Shown: piece by piece, positions 1 to 10,655 of the stretch
How the letters are laid out: each line of letters begins with the position of its first letter
Position numbering within the stretch: the stretch's first letter is position 1
NCBI GenBank assembly: GCA_964498585.1
Contig: CAZCHH010000003.1
Location: 38,241-102,240 of the forward strand
DNA: 64,000 bases
From: JAAYJM01 sp964498585
GTDB lineage: Bacteria; Bacteroidota; Ignavibacteria; Kapaibacteriales; UBA2268
Direction: 5' to 3'
Notes under the pieces: generated by a model
What the model was told of the DNA's origin: nothing
Databases searched by the model: none
Seen by the model: the letters and a program-made list of their open reading frames with translations, nothing else
Made by a program: the position numbers and the translations under genes

Positions 1-31
1 ATTGTTGTAATGACAAAAAAAAGTAATGATT

Positions 32-3000
32 TTACTGGGAACTTTCTTTATTTTTTCCGATAACAGACATAATAATGCTGAACAATTCATTTTTTTCAAT
101 AGGTTTAGAAATGAAGGCATCGCAACCTGCATCAAGAGCTTCTTGCTTTTCGTCTAGATGTGAATAAGCAGTTTGAGCTATAATTGGTATATTAGGATTC
201 GAATTTTTGATTATTTTAGTAGCTTCAAAGCCGCTTAAGAGAGGCATTTTTAAATCCATAAGAACTAAATCGAATTTTTCTTCTTCAACTTTCTTTATAG
301 CATCAAATCCAGTTTTCACCAAGGTAATCTGGACATTTTCATTTTTTAGTAACTGCTTTAAATAAAAATAATTAGTATTCTCATCTTCAACAATAAGAAT
401 TTTCATTTGAGGAAGTCGAATTTTTTCTTTCTTTTCTTCACTGTTTTTTGGCATTATGTTACCTCCTTTGACGTAAAATAATGGAATACTTAAAGAAAAT
501 ATTGAACCAACATTAAGTTCTGAATCAACAGATAAATCGAAATCCAAAAGCTTTGCAGTTTCTTTACAAATAGACAGACCAAGCCCAGTACCACCAAATT
601 TTGCATTTGAAAAAGCTTCATATTGCCAGAATCTTTCAAAAACTTTATCTATATATTCTTCATTTATACCAATTCCGGTATCTCTTACAGATATAATCAG
701 CATATCTTCTTCAATTTTGAAAGCTAATTCAATTTCACCCTGTTTAGTAAATTTAATAGCATTATTCAATAAATTAATAATAATCTGATATAATTTGTCT
801 TTATCCGTAATCAGATATAGCTTCGATAATTCAAATGGTAAGTTAGAGATAAAATTAATTCCTTTTTCTTTAATTGTTTCACTATATAAAGAGTTAATAT
901 AATGAAACATTTCATCTAAAGAGAAGTTTGAAATATTTACCTTAGCCAGACCACTATCAAGGCGTGATATTTCAAGAACATCATTAACAATAGCCAGTAG
1001 TCTTTTTGAAGAGCTAATAATTAATTCAATATATTCATTTCTTTCGTCGTCAGTTAATTCGTTAAAATCCTGCAATAAATTAGAAAAACCGACAATTCCA
1101 TTCAGAGGAGTTCTAATTTCGTGAGACATATTTTGCAGGAAAGAGGTTTTTAATTTATCACTTTGTTCAGCTTTGTCTTTTGCGATTAGCAGTTCATTTT
1201 CCATTTTAATTCTATCAGAAAAATCAATACCAACGCCCATTAATAAAGTGCCTTCATTAGTATCAAGACGCTTGCCAATTATATGATAAGAACAAATTTC
1301 ACCGTCTTTGCGGATTAATCTAACGATACCTTGAGCTTCTCCTTTTTCAAGAGCAATTTTTATGGAATCCTGTAAGAGTTGTTTATCGTCATCATATATA
1401 GAATTGAAAATGTTGTGAGCTCTAATAGTATCAGAATCCAACCCGACGAATCTTTCATTATTTTTATTGCACCTAATAATTTGCATATTAGAATCGAACA
1501 TAAAGAAAAGTCCGGGCAAGCTTTCAATCAGTTTGTCTGAAAAATATTTTTCATTTCTTAGCACCTCGTCATATTTTTCCATTTGAGTAATAAACCGGGC
1601 TTGCTGAACGTTTTGATAAGCAATATTAGACAACTGATTTGCTAAAGTAAAAAGAACCTGAGAAATCTTTTCAAATTCTTCTTTTGACATTACTGGCACT
1701 TTGTGAAATGCTTCCAAGAAAAGATTTTTATCAACGCCAATATATTCTGCATATTTTGCCATATTTTCATCGGTTTGCGTTTCGTCTCGGACTTGACCGA
1801 TTAGCCAGTTAGCAATATGTTTTCCACCGACAGAAATACCTGCTCCGGCTTCCCAAAGTCCACCGCTAAGGCAGGGCTGAATTCTTGGACCATCTAAAGA
1901 AATAACTCCTGATTCAGCATCAGATTTAATGCAGTTTTCAAGTCCTTTATCTGTTTTTCTAATTATATCTTTGCAAAGCGGGCAAAAATTGCTCGGTTGT
2001 GTGATAGAGCTTCCATCAGGATAAGTAATTAATGAAGCAACACCGGTTGCGTTAGCGAAATCATCCTGAAGTTTTTGAATTTCTTTTATATTAAATAAAT
2101 CCTCAAATGTAATGTCTATGCTATCATTAATTGGTTGAGTTAATGCTATAATCCTTTTTTCAAGTGCTTCTTCTGCTCGCTTTTGTTTTGTAATATCAAT
2201 TACGGTCGATACCATCGAATCCTGTTCTGCCAAAGGAATATTTGCAACATTAATAAATTTAATATCACCATTTTTTGTATGAATTTTTAAATTTTCCCAA
2301 TGCATTCTGTTTTCATCTAATGATTTCATATCATTAGCTATTCTTGTTCTAATTTCACTCCTGTATTTTTCATCTGGAATAGCATTCATATAGAATTTAT
2401 CAATATCACTTAAAATTTCTTTATTCCAGCCATTTATTTCTTCAAACTTATGATTGAAGTAAAAAACCTGATTATTGCTAATAGAATTAATTGCAATTCC
2501 AATAGGAAGATTATCCAAAACTGTTTGAATAAATTCATTCTTTTGTCTTAATTCTTCTTCATTCTTTTTCTGTTGAGTAATGTCGGTTGAAATACCGCAG
2601 AGAGCAATAGGATTATTATTCAAGTCAAAAATTTTAGTTATTCTGCAATCTAAGATAATTTCTTCACCTTGTTTATTGTAATTAACAACTTCACCTCTCC
2701 AGTGCCCATATTTCAGAGTATTTTCCAATATTTCATTTTGTGAAGCACCTTTTTGAATGTCATCACCAAACAAATTCACATGGGACCCAATGATTTCATC
2801 TTTATTATAGCCGAGTAATTCGAGCTCTGCTTTGTTTATGTCAATAATGATACCATTCAAATCAGTTATAGTAACCTTATCCTGTATTTGATTAATGACT
2901 AAAGATTTAAGATAAATTTGTTCTTCAGTTTTTTTCTTTTCTGAAATATCCCTAATAACGAAAACCATACCAACAGGTTGATTATTAATATCATGAATCA

Positions 3001-6000
3001 CATCGCCGTTTACTTCACATATTAACTCAAACCCATCTTCAAATCTTAATTTATATTCAATAATACCTTGAGGTTTATCAATCATTTTTTTTGCATTTTC
3101 GATAGCTCTTTCTTTATCTTCATCGGCAATAAAATCGAAAATATTTTTCCAATATACTCTTTCAATGGGTAACATATTGAATAATGGGAAGGAAGTTTCA
3201 TTAATAAAAGTAATATGACCATTAATATCAGTCCTAATGATAATATCCGGAACTGTCATTATGAGTTTTCTGTGCAATTCTTCGCTATCTCTTAATGCTT
3301 CTTCAATTTGTTTTCTTTGATGAGTTTCTAAGCATAAAGAAATGAGGGAAGCAAGAGTTAAGGATAACTGAATTTCATCGGGCAACCATTTTCGATGCTG
3401 TCCGGTGTTTTCAAAACATAAAATAGCAGCAAGACGTCCCTGCGTCCAAACAGGAGCATCAAGCAATGATTTGGTATCTTTTTCAATAAAATATGATGAA
3501 GGGATTTGATTAGTTATCGGGTCTTCATATACGTTTTCGACAGCAATAATTCGCCCGGATTTATGTTCTTCAACATAATTTGGAAATTCTTTTGTAAACA
3601 ATTTTAAACCTTTACTAAATGAGTCTTTTGATTTCTCATAAAGAGTTTTACAATACATTTCTGTATAATTTTGATTATAAATCCAGATACTTACTCTTTC
3701 AGTATCTAACATAACAGAAGCTGTTTTTACAATTTTCCTTAAATTATCGCTAAATTTTCCGGAAACAAATTCTCCGTCTTTAATTAGTTCGGCAATATAT
3801 GTGTTGAATTTTTGCTGACGAAAGTTATCTTCTATAATTCTTAGTTCTGTTTGCTTTCTTTCGGTAATGTCTCTCATTATTCCTAAGACCAATAATAGTT
3901 CCTTTTCTTCAAGGACAACGGTGCTAACTTCAATTATCTTTAGTTCATTATTTTTACTGATTATTTCTATTTCATATAAGTTGCTAACTTCCTGATGAGA
4001 ATATCTTGCTTCATATCTTTTTCTCATTAGTTCCTTACTTTTTTCAGTAAGCAATACATTAAAATCAAATTGAACGGAAAGCAATTCTTCGCGTGTATAT
4101 CCGGTAATTTCGCAAAATCTCTCATTCACAAATTCATATTTTTTATCTCTAATTAAATAAATGCCGTCGAATGCATTTTCTACTAAACTTTGGAAACGTT
4201 TTTCGCTTTTCCTTACTTTTTCAATAACTTGTTTCTTCTCGGTAATATTTCTTATAATAGCTCCAAGCCCAACTTTAGCTGCTTTTAGTTTTATTGGAAA
4301 TTTGGTAACTTCAAATGTCTGATTAGCAACAAGTTCTTCAACTACAACTGTTTTTCCAGTCGATAAGGCAAGTTTATCACTATCCTTACATTTATCTGCT
4401 TCTGCTCTTTGCATTAACTGATAATCTGTTTTTAAAAGTATATCCTTTCTTTCTTTCTTTAAAAAATTACAATAAGCATCATTTGCAACAATATATCGAA
4501 GTGAATCATCTTTTACAAAAATAATATCAGTATTGGAGTTTATAAAGCGATTATAACGTTCTTCACTTTCACGCAATGATTCTTCTGTTTTTTTCCTTTC
4601 TGTTATGTCATGAATAACAGAGTAAAGCAATGGACGTTCGTTTATTACAATAGGTCCGCTATATACCTCGACATCTCTTAAAGAACCATCTGCTATAAGA
4701 TGTTTAAAAATAAAACAATTTCTTTTTTCCTGCTGAGCCAAACTCATTTCATTTTGAACTTCTTTTTCGCCTAATATATTAATCTCAGAAATTTTCTTTT
4801 GCAGTAGCTCTTCTTTACTCCATCTGTAAAATTTGACAGCGGCAGGATTTGCGTCAATTATTTCACCATTTTTTGGGTCAATAATCAGCATTACAGCATG
4901 ATTATTTTCGAATAAGCTGCGGTATCTTTCTTCACTGTCTTTTATTGCCAGTTCAGCAAGTTTTTGTTCAGTTATATCTGTAAATGTAATTGCAAAGTAA
5001 CCTTTTTGGGGACAAAATGCTTTTATGTTATAGTATTTATTTAAGGTTTTTGAATGATTAATTAAATTTATAGATTTTCCAGTAAAAGCGACTTCTTTAA
5101 AAATATTGACACGCGTATCTACTATGTTTGATAATGCTTCAGATGCTCTTTTTCCAATTAAATCTTCTTTTTTTACTCCGGAAATTTCTTCAAAAACTGA
5201 ATTAATTTCAATAAATCTGTAATCAACTGGTTCATTATTTTCATCTAAAATAATTTCGTGCAAAGCAAAAGCTTCGTTCATATTTTCAAAAAGTGTTCTA
5301 TACTTTTTCTCGCTTTCAATCAGAGCTTTTTCATTTTCTTTTAGTTTAGTAATATCACGGGCAACTGCAAAAATTACTCTTTCATCTGGATAAGGATAGA
5401 TATTCCATGATAGCCATTTATATGTTCTATCTTTACATAAAAATCTAATACTATAATTCAATAAATCAATTTCATCAATAGTTTTTCCATAAATATCATC
5501 TGGATGAATAAATTCTTTATATGGCTTTGAAAGAAGTGTTTGCAAATCCCAGCCGAGAGTTTTCTCCCAAGCCGGATTAAGGTGAGTAAAAAATCCATCA
5601 TAATTAGCAGTGCAAAGCATATCAACGCTAAAATTAAATACTCTGTCGCTTGCTTTAAGTTTTTCTTTAAGAATTATTTCTTCAGTTATATCGCTTGCAA
5701 ATCCAAGTATAGTGTTATCAGTTATTTTTACAGCTTTTACTGACCAACTCCTGATTGAACCGTCTTTTAATTTAAAACGGAAATCTCCGGTTGCTTCGCC
5801 TTTTTCTAATATCCTTTGAAAGTGTTTTAATCCAATATCTAAATCTTCTTCATATACTATATCCCGTATATTTAATTTTATAAGTTCTTCCAGAGAATAA
5901 CCAGACATTATCGCAGCTGAATTATTAATATTTATCAAATTTCCCTGATTGTCAGCTATAAAAACACCGTCTGGTGCATTATCAATATAGCTTCTAAATC

Positions 6001-7006
6001 TTTTTTCGCTTTCTGTTAAATTTTTTCTTGCTTTGTGGCTTTCAGTAACATCAGAAAAAACGATTACTACTCCTTTTACATTTCCAAATATATCTTTAAT
6101 TGGAGCAGCGCCATCTGAAATATTGTATTCTTTGCCATCTTTAGAAACTAATATAGTATGATTGGAAAGTCCAACAATTTCTCCAGATGCAAGAACCTGA
6201 GCAACAGGACATTGTATATCGTCTTTAGTTGTTTCATTATAAATTTTAAAATAGTTACAAAATTTATTGCCTTTGGCTTCTTCCATCTTATAACCCAAAA
6301 TCTTTTCTGCCGCCGGATTCATCATTACCACATTTCCGTTTTCATCAGTAGAAACAACGGCATCTGAAATTGAATGTAAGGTAATTGATAAATTTTCCTC
6401 GCTTTGAAGGATTCGGTTATATATTATTTCTTCATTTAATTGATTTCTGATTAAAATACCAAGTAAGACTGTCGCGATTGGATATATAATTAAAACTGGT
6501 AAACTTATATGCTCTAATACTTCTATAGCTTTTTCATAAGGCATTAAAAGCATTAGTGCAAGCATTACAATATGTACGATAATCCCAATTAAATATAATT
6601 CCCAGTTTTTTATATTTACAAGAGGTGTTTTCCGAAAATACCGCCACGCTAAACCAATTAGCCCAGACGCTAAAATTACTGAAACACCTGTTACTGCTGC
6701 AGTTCCGCTAATCACTATTCTGTATATTATTGCAATAACCATTGTAATAATAGTCGGGATTGCACCGAAGAACAAACCGCTAATGCACAGCAATACTGAA
6801 CGTGTATCGAAAATAATTCCTAACTCCAATACCCAGGGCGTTGCCATTAAAGCAATACAAACAACACCCATTAAAATACCAACAAGTATTTTGCCGGGTA
6901 TTGCCCTTTCAAACTGCCATTTTCTTAATGTAATATTAAAAATAAAAGCGATTGCAAGCAGCAAAGCTGCGTTATGCAATAAATCCAAATAAATACTATT
7001 ATTCAT
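32..7006 (-). CDS. Giant membrane hybrid histidine kinase (5TM-LYT, 11 PAS, GAF, PocR, REC)
   Basis: Sensor kinase of 2324 residues that should autophosphorylate and pass phosphate to its own receiver. Seen: five or six hydrophobic segments in residues 1-195 (5TM-LYT-like); PAS domains starting near 205, 339, 459, 570, 697, 819, 939, 1246, 1369, 1494 and 1826, most ending in a D-I-T-E/K linker; a GAF-like domain at about 1066-1232; a PocR-type ligand domain at about 1636-1799 with clustered Cys; HisKA with the phospho-His in MSHEIRTPLNG (H1962); HATPase with NLLNNAIKFT, DTGIGI and GTGLGL; and a C-terminal receiver with phospho-acceptor D2251 in LMDLKMPL. Typical hybrid kinases are two to four times shorter. 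No separate response regulator lies next to it, so output may be through a distant phosphotransfer protein. The ATG start precedes the first membrane helix directly. Ligands are unknown. Confidence 0.95.
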   Translation of the reverse strand: MNNSIYLDLLHNAALLLAIAFIFNITLRKWQFERAIPGKILVGILMGVVCIALMATPWVLELGIIFDTRSVLLCISGLFFGAIPTIITMVIAIIYRIVISGTAAVTGVSVILASGLIGLAWRYFRKTPLVNIKNWELYLIGIIVHIVMLALMLLMPYEKAIEVLEHISLPVLIIYPIATVLLGILIRNQLNEEIIYNRILQSEENLSITLHSISDAVVSTDENGNVVMMNPAAEKILGYKMEEAKGNKFCNYFKIYNETTKDDIQCPVAQVLASGEIVGLSNHTILVSKDGKEYNISDGAAPIKDIFGNVKGVVIVFSDVTESHKARKNLTESEKRFRSYIDNAPDGVFIADNQGNLININNSAAIMSGYSLEELIKLNIRDIVYEEDLDIGLKHFQRILEKGEATGDFRFKLKDGSIRSWSVKAVKITDNTILGFASDITEEIILKEKLKASDRVFNFSVDMLCTANYDGFFTHLNPAWEKTLGWDLQTLLSKPYKEFIHPDDIYGKTIDEIDLLNYSIRFLCKDRTYKWLSWNIYPYPDERVIFAVARDITKLKENEKALIESEKKYRTLFENMNEAFALHEIILDENNEPVDYRFIEINSVFEEISGVKKEDLIGKRASEALSNIVDTRVNIFKEVAFTGKSINLINHSKTLNKYYNIKAFCPQKGYFAITFTDITEQKLAELAIKDSEERYRSLFENNHAVMLIIDPKNGEIIDANPAAVKFYRWSKEELLQKKISEINILGEKEVQNEMSLAQQEKRNCFIFKHLIADGSLRDVEVYSGPIVINERPLLYSVIHDITERKKTEESLRESEERYNRFINSNTDIIFVKDDSLRYIVANDAYCNFLKKERKDILLKTDYQLMQRAEADKCKDSDKLALSTGKTVVVEELVANQTFEVTKFPIKLKAAKVGLGAIIRNITEKKQVIEKVRKSEKRFQSLVENAFDGIYLIRDKKYEFVNERFCEITGYTREELLSVQFDFNVLLTEKSKELMRKRYEARYSHQEVSNLYEIEIISKNNELKIIEVSTVVLEEKELLLVLGIMRDITERKQTELRIIEDNFRQQKFNTYIAELIKDGEFVSGKFSDNLRKIVKTASVMLDTERVSIWIYNQNYTEMYCKTLYEKSKDSFSKGLKLFTKEFPNYVEEHKSGRIIAVENVYEDPITNQIPSSYFIEKDTKSLLDAPVWTQGRLAAILCFENTGQHRKWLPDEIQLSLTLASLISLCLETHQRKQIEEALRDSEELHRKLIMTVPDIIIRTDINGHITFINETSFPLFNMLPIERVYWKNIFDFIADEDKERAIENAKKMIDKPQGIIEYKLRFEDGFELICEVNGDVIHDINNQPVGMVFVIRDISEKKKTEEQIYLKSLVINQIQDKVTITDLNGIIIDINKAELELLGYNKDEIIGSHVNLFGDDIQKGASQNEILENTLKYGHWRGEVVNYNKQGEEIILDCRITKIFDLNNNPIALCGISTDITQQKKNEEELRQKNEFIQTVLDNLPIGIAINSISNNQVFYFNHKFEEINGWNKEILSDIDKFYMNAIPDEKYRSEIRTRIANDMKSLDENRMHWENLKIHTKNGDIKFINVANIPLAEQDSMVSTVIDITKQKRAEEALEKRIIALTQPINDSIDITFEDLFNIKEIQKLQDDFANATGVASLITYPDGSSITQPSNFCPLCKDIIRKTDKGLENCIKSDAESGVISLDGPRIQPCLSGGLWEAGAGISVGGKHIANWLIGQVRDETQTDENMAKYAEYIGVDKNLFLEAFHKVPVMSKEEFEKISQVLFTLANQLSNIAYQNVQQARFITQMEKYDEVLRNEKYFSDKLIESLPGLFFMFDSNMQIIRCNKNNERFVGLDSDTIRAHNIFNSIYDDDKQLLQDSIKIALEKGEAQGIVRLIRKDGEICSYHIIGKRLDTNEGTLLMGVGIDFSDRIKMENELLIAKDKAEQSDKLKTSFLQNMSHEIRTPLNGIVGFSNLLQDFNELTDDERNEYIELIISSSKRLLAIVNDVLEISRLDSGLAKVNISNFSLDEMFHYINSLYSETIKEKGINFISNLPFELSKLYLITDKDKLYQIIINLLNNAIKFTKQGEIELAFKIEEDMLIISVRDTGIGINEEYIDKVFERFWQYEAFSNAKFGGTGLGLSICKETAKLLDFDLSVDSELNVGSIFSLSIPLFYVKGGNIMPKNSEEKKEKIRLPQMKILIVEDENTNYFYLKQLLKNENVQITLVKTGFDAIKKVEEEKFDLVLMDLKMPLLSGFEATKIIKNSNPNIPIIAQTAYSHLDEKQEALDAGCDAFISKPIEKNELFSIIMSVIGKNKESSQ

Positions 7007-7162
7007 ATTATTTAATTTATAATAAATTATACTCTAAAAACAAATATAGATTTATTATAAAAAAAAAGCAAGTTTTATTTTGTTTTATTTGAAAAAGTTG
7101 AAGTATGAGGGATTTTTTGCTAAAGATGGAACCCACTTTCGTAGCGTGAAGTCCATCTGAAT

Positions 7163-8266
7163 TTAAGAACCTACCTTATCACAAAATTCAAAGAATTTAT
7201 TGCGTTGAGTAAGATAATCGTATTTTTCTAAAGCGTCTTCTCTTGCTTGCTTAGCAAAAACTTTTCTTATATCGGGATTTTTATAATAGAAAGATAGCAA
7301 ATCTGCTAAAGTGTTTATATCCTTTTGCCCGAAAATCAGCCCATTTCTTTTATTAGTAATTATTTCCGGAACGCCACCGGAATTTGTTCCAATTACGGCA
7401 AGCCCGGAAGCCATTGCCTCAATCAGCACTAAACCGAAAGTCTCTGAATTGGAGGGCATAACAAAAACATCAAGGCAGGCAAGCAATTCATTCACATTTT
7501 CGATGAAAGGAATATATTTAAAACTATTTTGAATTTCATTTGCTTCAATTTCTTTCAATAAATTTTCAAAATATTCCTTATCGTCAGCACTACCGCATAT
7601 CACAAGGAAAGAGTTTTGAAGCTTTGCTTTAATGAATGCCTGAGTCAAAATTTGCTGTCCCTTATGCTCTTCTATTCTGCCAATGCATGCGATAATGAAA
7701 CTGTTTTGAGGCAGACCGAATTTTGCACGTAAATCCTGTTTATTATTGTTTTCCGGATTGTATTTTTCAAGTTCAATGCCATAAGGAATAGCTTTGATTT
7801 TTTCTGTTGGGAAAATTGTTGTTTCGCTAAGTTCCTTTTTCATAATGTTTGTAAGGACAATGGCCGAATGAAGATTTTTATATACCCAATTATGATAAAT
7901 GTCTTTTTTGATAAGACCCGACTGCATTTGCTGGTATAATACTATTTTGAATTGCTTTTTGCAAAACTTCCTTGCCAATGCTAAAAGTCCAATGCTTTCT
8001 GTTTTTCCGACTATGCAAATATCGGTGCTATGTTTGTTAAGGATTTTTGAGATTTTATAAGCAGAAAAAAAATCTAAATATCTAAAATAATTGGGAATAT
8101 TTTCGATATTCAAATTATTTTTTTTTGAAAGCAAATCGGCTTTGCTGTCTTTTAAAGTAAAAATAAAGAAAGAATATCCCAAATCGCTGGCATCAGTGGC
8201 TCTTTTCACCATTTGGATTTCTAAGCCACCGAAGCCGGGATATGCGTTGAAAAAACTAAAATTCAT
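7163..8266 (-). CDS. GT4-family glycosyltransferase
   Basis: Retaining GT-B glycosyltransferase of 367 residues, probably moving a sugar from a nucleotide-sugar donor to a cell-surface glycan. Seen: an N-terminal Rossmann half with a GGLE loop near residue 14, a linker, and a C-terminal half with IACIGRIEEHKGQQ and the donor-binding EX7E signature in SETFGLVLIEAMASG (about 272-286), followed by GGVPEII. Length is normal for GT4. It stands alone on the minus strand downstream of no sugar cluster, so acceptor and pathway cannot be told. The ATG at 8266 has no strong Shine-Dalgarno sequence, as is usual here. Confidence 0.9.
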   Translation of the reverse strand: MNFSFFNAYPGFGGLEIQMVKRATDASDLGYSFFIFTLKDSKADLLSKKNNLNIENIPNYFRYLDFFSAYKISKILNKHSTDICIVGKTESIGLLALARKFCKKQFKIVLYQQMQSGLIKKDIYHNWVYKNLHSAIVLTNIMKKELSETTIFPTEKIKAIPYGIELEKYNPENNNKQDLRAKFGLPQNSFIIACIGRIEEHKGQQILTQAFIKAKLQNSFLVICGSADDKEYFENLLKEIEANEIQNSFKYIPFIENVNELLACLDVFVMPSNSETFGLVLIEAMASGLAVIGTNSGGVPEIITNKRNGLIFGQKDINTLADLLSFYYKNPDIRKVFAKQAREDALEKYDYLTQRNKFFEFCDKVGS

Positions 8267-8329
8267 ATTTATATTATTAGCAAATTTATCGTGGTTATTT
8301 TACTTATTATAAAACAAATATTATTATAT

Positions 8330-8445
8330 TAACTCACCTTACGCAATTTTATTTTAATATTTTAAACAAGTTAATTTGATGCACTATTTTCTTTTTAAAC
8401 CAAGAACCATTACCATCTTTAGAGGGGAATGCGTAAGGTGAGTTA
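8330..8445. repeat. 116-bp element with 16-bp perfect terminal inverted repeats
   Basis: TAACTCACCTTACGCA at 8330-8345 is matched by its exact reverse complement at 8430-8445. The interior is AT-rich and has no reading frame. It looks like a MITE or the collapsed ends of an insertion sequence, next to a decayed gene. No target-site duplication is clear and no transposase is present in the window. Confidence 0.55.
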
Positions 8446-8473
8446 CCATCATATTTCAAAAATGTTTAGTTAG

Positions 8474-9386
8474 TTAAAATATCTCAGAAATTAAACAATT
8501 TATTTGATAATTAAAACCTAAGCTAAGTTGATATGCTTCCTTAAATCTATCATTGATTGCAAATTTATAGTAATCTAATAATAAATATATTTCAAAATCC
8601 TTTTGTAATACTTCCCACTTGCTATCAATATGTTCCACTTGTTTTTTTGCTCTGAAAAGAATACAAAAATTTTGTTTTTAATGCCAGAATACTCTTTAAA
8701 TCTCCTAATGTTAACTTATTATAAATTAAAGATAAATTAGCATTAATTTAGTTGATTGAATATTTTGCATCAGCCCTAAAATTTATTTGTAAACTTGAAT
8801 AATCATCATCTGGTTTTTTTTCATAATTTTCAAATATCTTGTCATCAAGTTTATAGGTGTTATATGAAAAACCTAAACGTAGAAGCAACAACAAATGATT
8901 CTCTAACTTATTCAAATAATCATAACCATATCCGTAAGATAAATCGAACCACTCTTTATTATCATCAAAAAGTAAATTAGATTTTAAATTTATTAAATTT
9001 ATGTTATAACAATGTAAGGTTTTGCTACTCCATCGGTTTGCATAAAAGAAACTGTTCATTAAAGAAAAATTAAAATGATTTTTTACTTTAACAAAATCCT
9101 CACTTTTAAAATTTACTCCAAAACGCAATAAGTTAACATAAGAATTTAAACAAATATTTTCATCACTTTTTTTTAAAAAATCATTTTGCTTATATTCTAA
9201 AACTTGACCTTCTTCAGATTTGTATAATCCAAAATCAATATCAAAATTCTTTAAATTACTATTAAACAAAGTTTCGTAAGTAATATTTAAAGATGGTTTT
9301 AAACCAATTTTTGCTTTATCTTCTTCAGAAATTAAAATGGAAAATGCACTGATAATAAACAACAAAACAGAAAAGAATAATTTCAT
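8474..9386 (-). pseudogene. Decayed outer-membrane beta-barrel-like protein gene
   Basis: An ATG at 9386 opens a signal peptide (MKLFFSVLLFIISAFSILIS) and 212 residues with alternating polar/hydrophobic, aromatic-rich strands typical of an outer-membrane barrel. It stops at TAA 8748-8750. Read-through in the same frame gives about 40 more barrel-like residues (LSLIYNKLTLGDLKSILALK and on), then a frameshift near 8640-8650 leads into another frame that continues as a plausible barrel end, with LGFNYQINCLISEIF before a stop at 8474-8476. So one nonsense and one frameshift mutation appear to have broken a gene of about 300 codons. The family was not recognised. The alternative is a genuine 212-residue protein with chance coding-like sequence downstream. 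Confidence 0.6.
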
Positions 9387-9971
9387 ACATTAGCTCCGCT
9401 TTTTTTAGCAAATTAGTAATTTCTTCTTAAAATTCAAAAATATTTTAAGCTGTATTGTTCAAATATTCAAAATAAACATATTATTACTCTTTCCCAAGTT
9501 GCACTTGGGAATGTAACTTTCACAAAAGCTATGCTTATACCAAGTTGTTTTTAAAAATATAATATGTTTATTTGTCATTCCGATACGAAGTGAGGAATCT
9601 CAAATGTAGTGATAACAAAGATTTGTGAGATTTCTCGCTGCGCTTCGAAATGACACTTTCATTTTATCTATGAATGCTACTTGGTATTAAACTCTTAATT
9701 CATAAAAAGAATGTAAAGCACAGATTAAAAAGAAATCTTCCTTCCCAAGTGCAATTTGGGAAGGAGTTCAAAAATTTAAATATTTTTAATTAAATTGTTT
9801 TTTTTCTTGTAAATAAAAAAAAAATTTTGTATTTTAATTTAAGATGAAATAATTAAAAAATTGAATAAATAAATATAATTTCAAGAAGTAAAACAACTTA
9901 CTTTATAGTTTAAAGTGTAGATTCGTAAAGAACTAATTAATAAATTTTCTACAATAAGGAGTTGCTTCATT
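9387..9971. repeat. Intergenic region with palindromic repeats
   Basis: No gene seen. It holds two CTTCCCAAGT...ACTTGGGAA hairpins (about 9490-9512 and 9738-9766) and one copy of the ~80-bp imperfect palindrome (9573-9655) that begins TGTCATTCCG and ends GAAATGACA, with inner arms around GAGGAATCTCA/TGAGATTTCTC. The last 150 bp are AT-rich 5' leader for the next gene. Confidence 0.7.
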
Positions 9972-10655
9972 ATGAAAAAATGTATTTTTTTATTTGCTTT
10001 ATTAGCTTTAATGCTAATAGATAATAATAAGTTGGTATCTCAATGCCCGACTTACCCGCCAATTAACTGGATTGGGCCTATAACAGGTACTATTGATGAT
10101 GGATGTGAATTTATGTATACGTATTGTTATTGTTATGATATCAATTTAGAATATTGTATTAGTATAACAAGTCTTCAGATTTTACCACCTTGCGACGAGA
10201 ATTACTACAATAATTTATATACTGGAGCGATAATTAGGATTAGAAATAAAATAATCATTAATATTTTAGAAACGCTTATAAATAATGATTGGTCAGAATT
10301 AGAATCACAAGGCAATTGTCCGGACTCAGTAATAGTAAGATTATTTAATAAACCTGCTTGCTATTGGATAAAATGGGAACGTGAAGAAGGAACTGGAATT
10401 ATCAAACAAGTAGAATGTCAAGACAGAATACCAAGAGATTGTAATCATGCAATTGTAAAACTATGTTGGGAATGGGTAACTCAAAACGGAATTCTTACAA
10501 AAGTTTATCATATGAACAGATATTGGTATCCTTCTATCCCCAATCCTCCTAATCCTCCTCCTTATCCTTATCAAGGTTATACTCCTCTTGAAAATGTTTG
10601 GTTTTGTGGTCCAAGATATTATGAAAAACCAAGTTGTTGTGATAATTGTTATTAA
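9972..10655 (+). CDS. Secreted Cys-rich protein (paralogue of the gene at 48812)
   Basis: Family not recognised. 227 residues with a clear signal peptide (MKKCIFLFALLALMLI, mature start near Q-C-P). The mature part has many cysteines, including YCYCY, a PRDCN motif, an NRYWYP motif, a proline-rich stretch (PNPPNPPPYPYQGY) and the terminal sequence CCDNCY. The paralogue at 48812-49464 shares the leader, PRPCN, NRTWYP and the final DNCY. In both places the next gene on the same strand is a T9SS-sorted 13-repeat Asp-box protein, which suggests a two-protein secreted unit. Cysteine content implies disulfide bonding outside the cytoplasm. ATG chosen because the signal peptide starts there; AAGGAG lies 11 bases upstream. 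Confidence 0.8.
   Translation: MKKCIFLFALLALMLIDNNKLVSQCPTYPPINWIGPITGTIDDGCEFMYTYCYCYDINLEYCISITSLQILPPCDENYYNNLYTGAIIRIRNKIIINILETLINNDWSELESQGNCPDSVIVRLFNKPACYWIKWEREEGTGIIKQVECQDRIPRDCNHAIVKLCWEWVTQNGILTKVYHMNRYWYPSIPNPPNPPPYPYQGYTPLENVWFCGPRYYEKPSCCDNCY

Noticed and set aside
5540..6992. Plus-strand reading frames of 67-69 codons inside the histidine kinase gene
   Set aside because: Shadows of the minus-strand kinase gene; no family resemblance.
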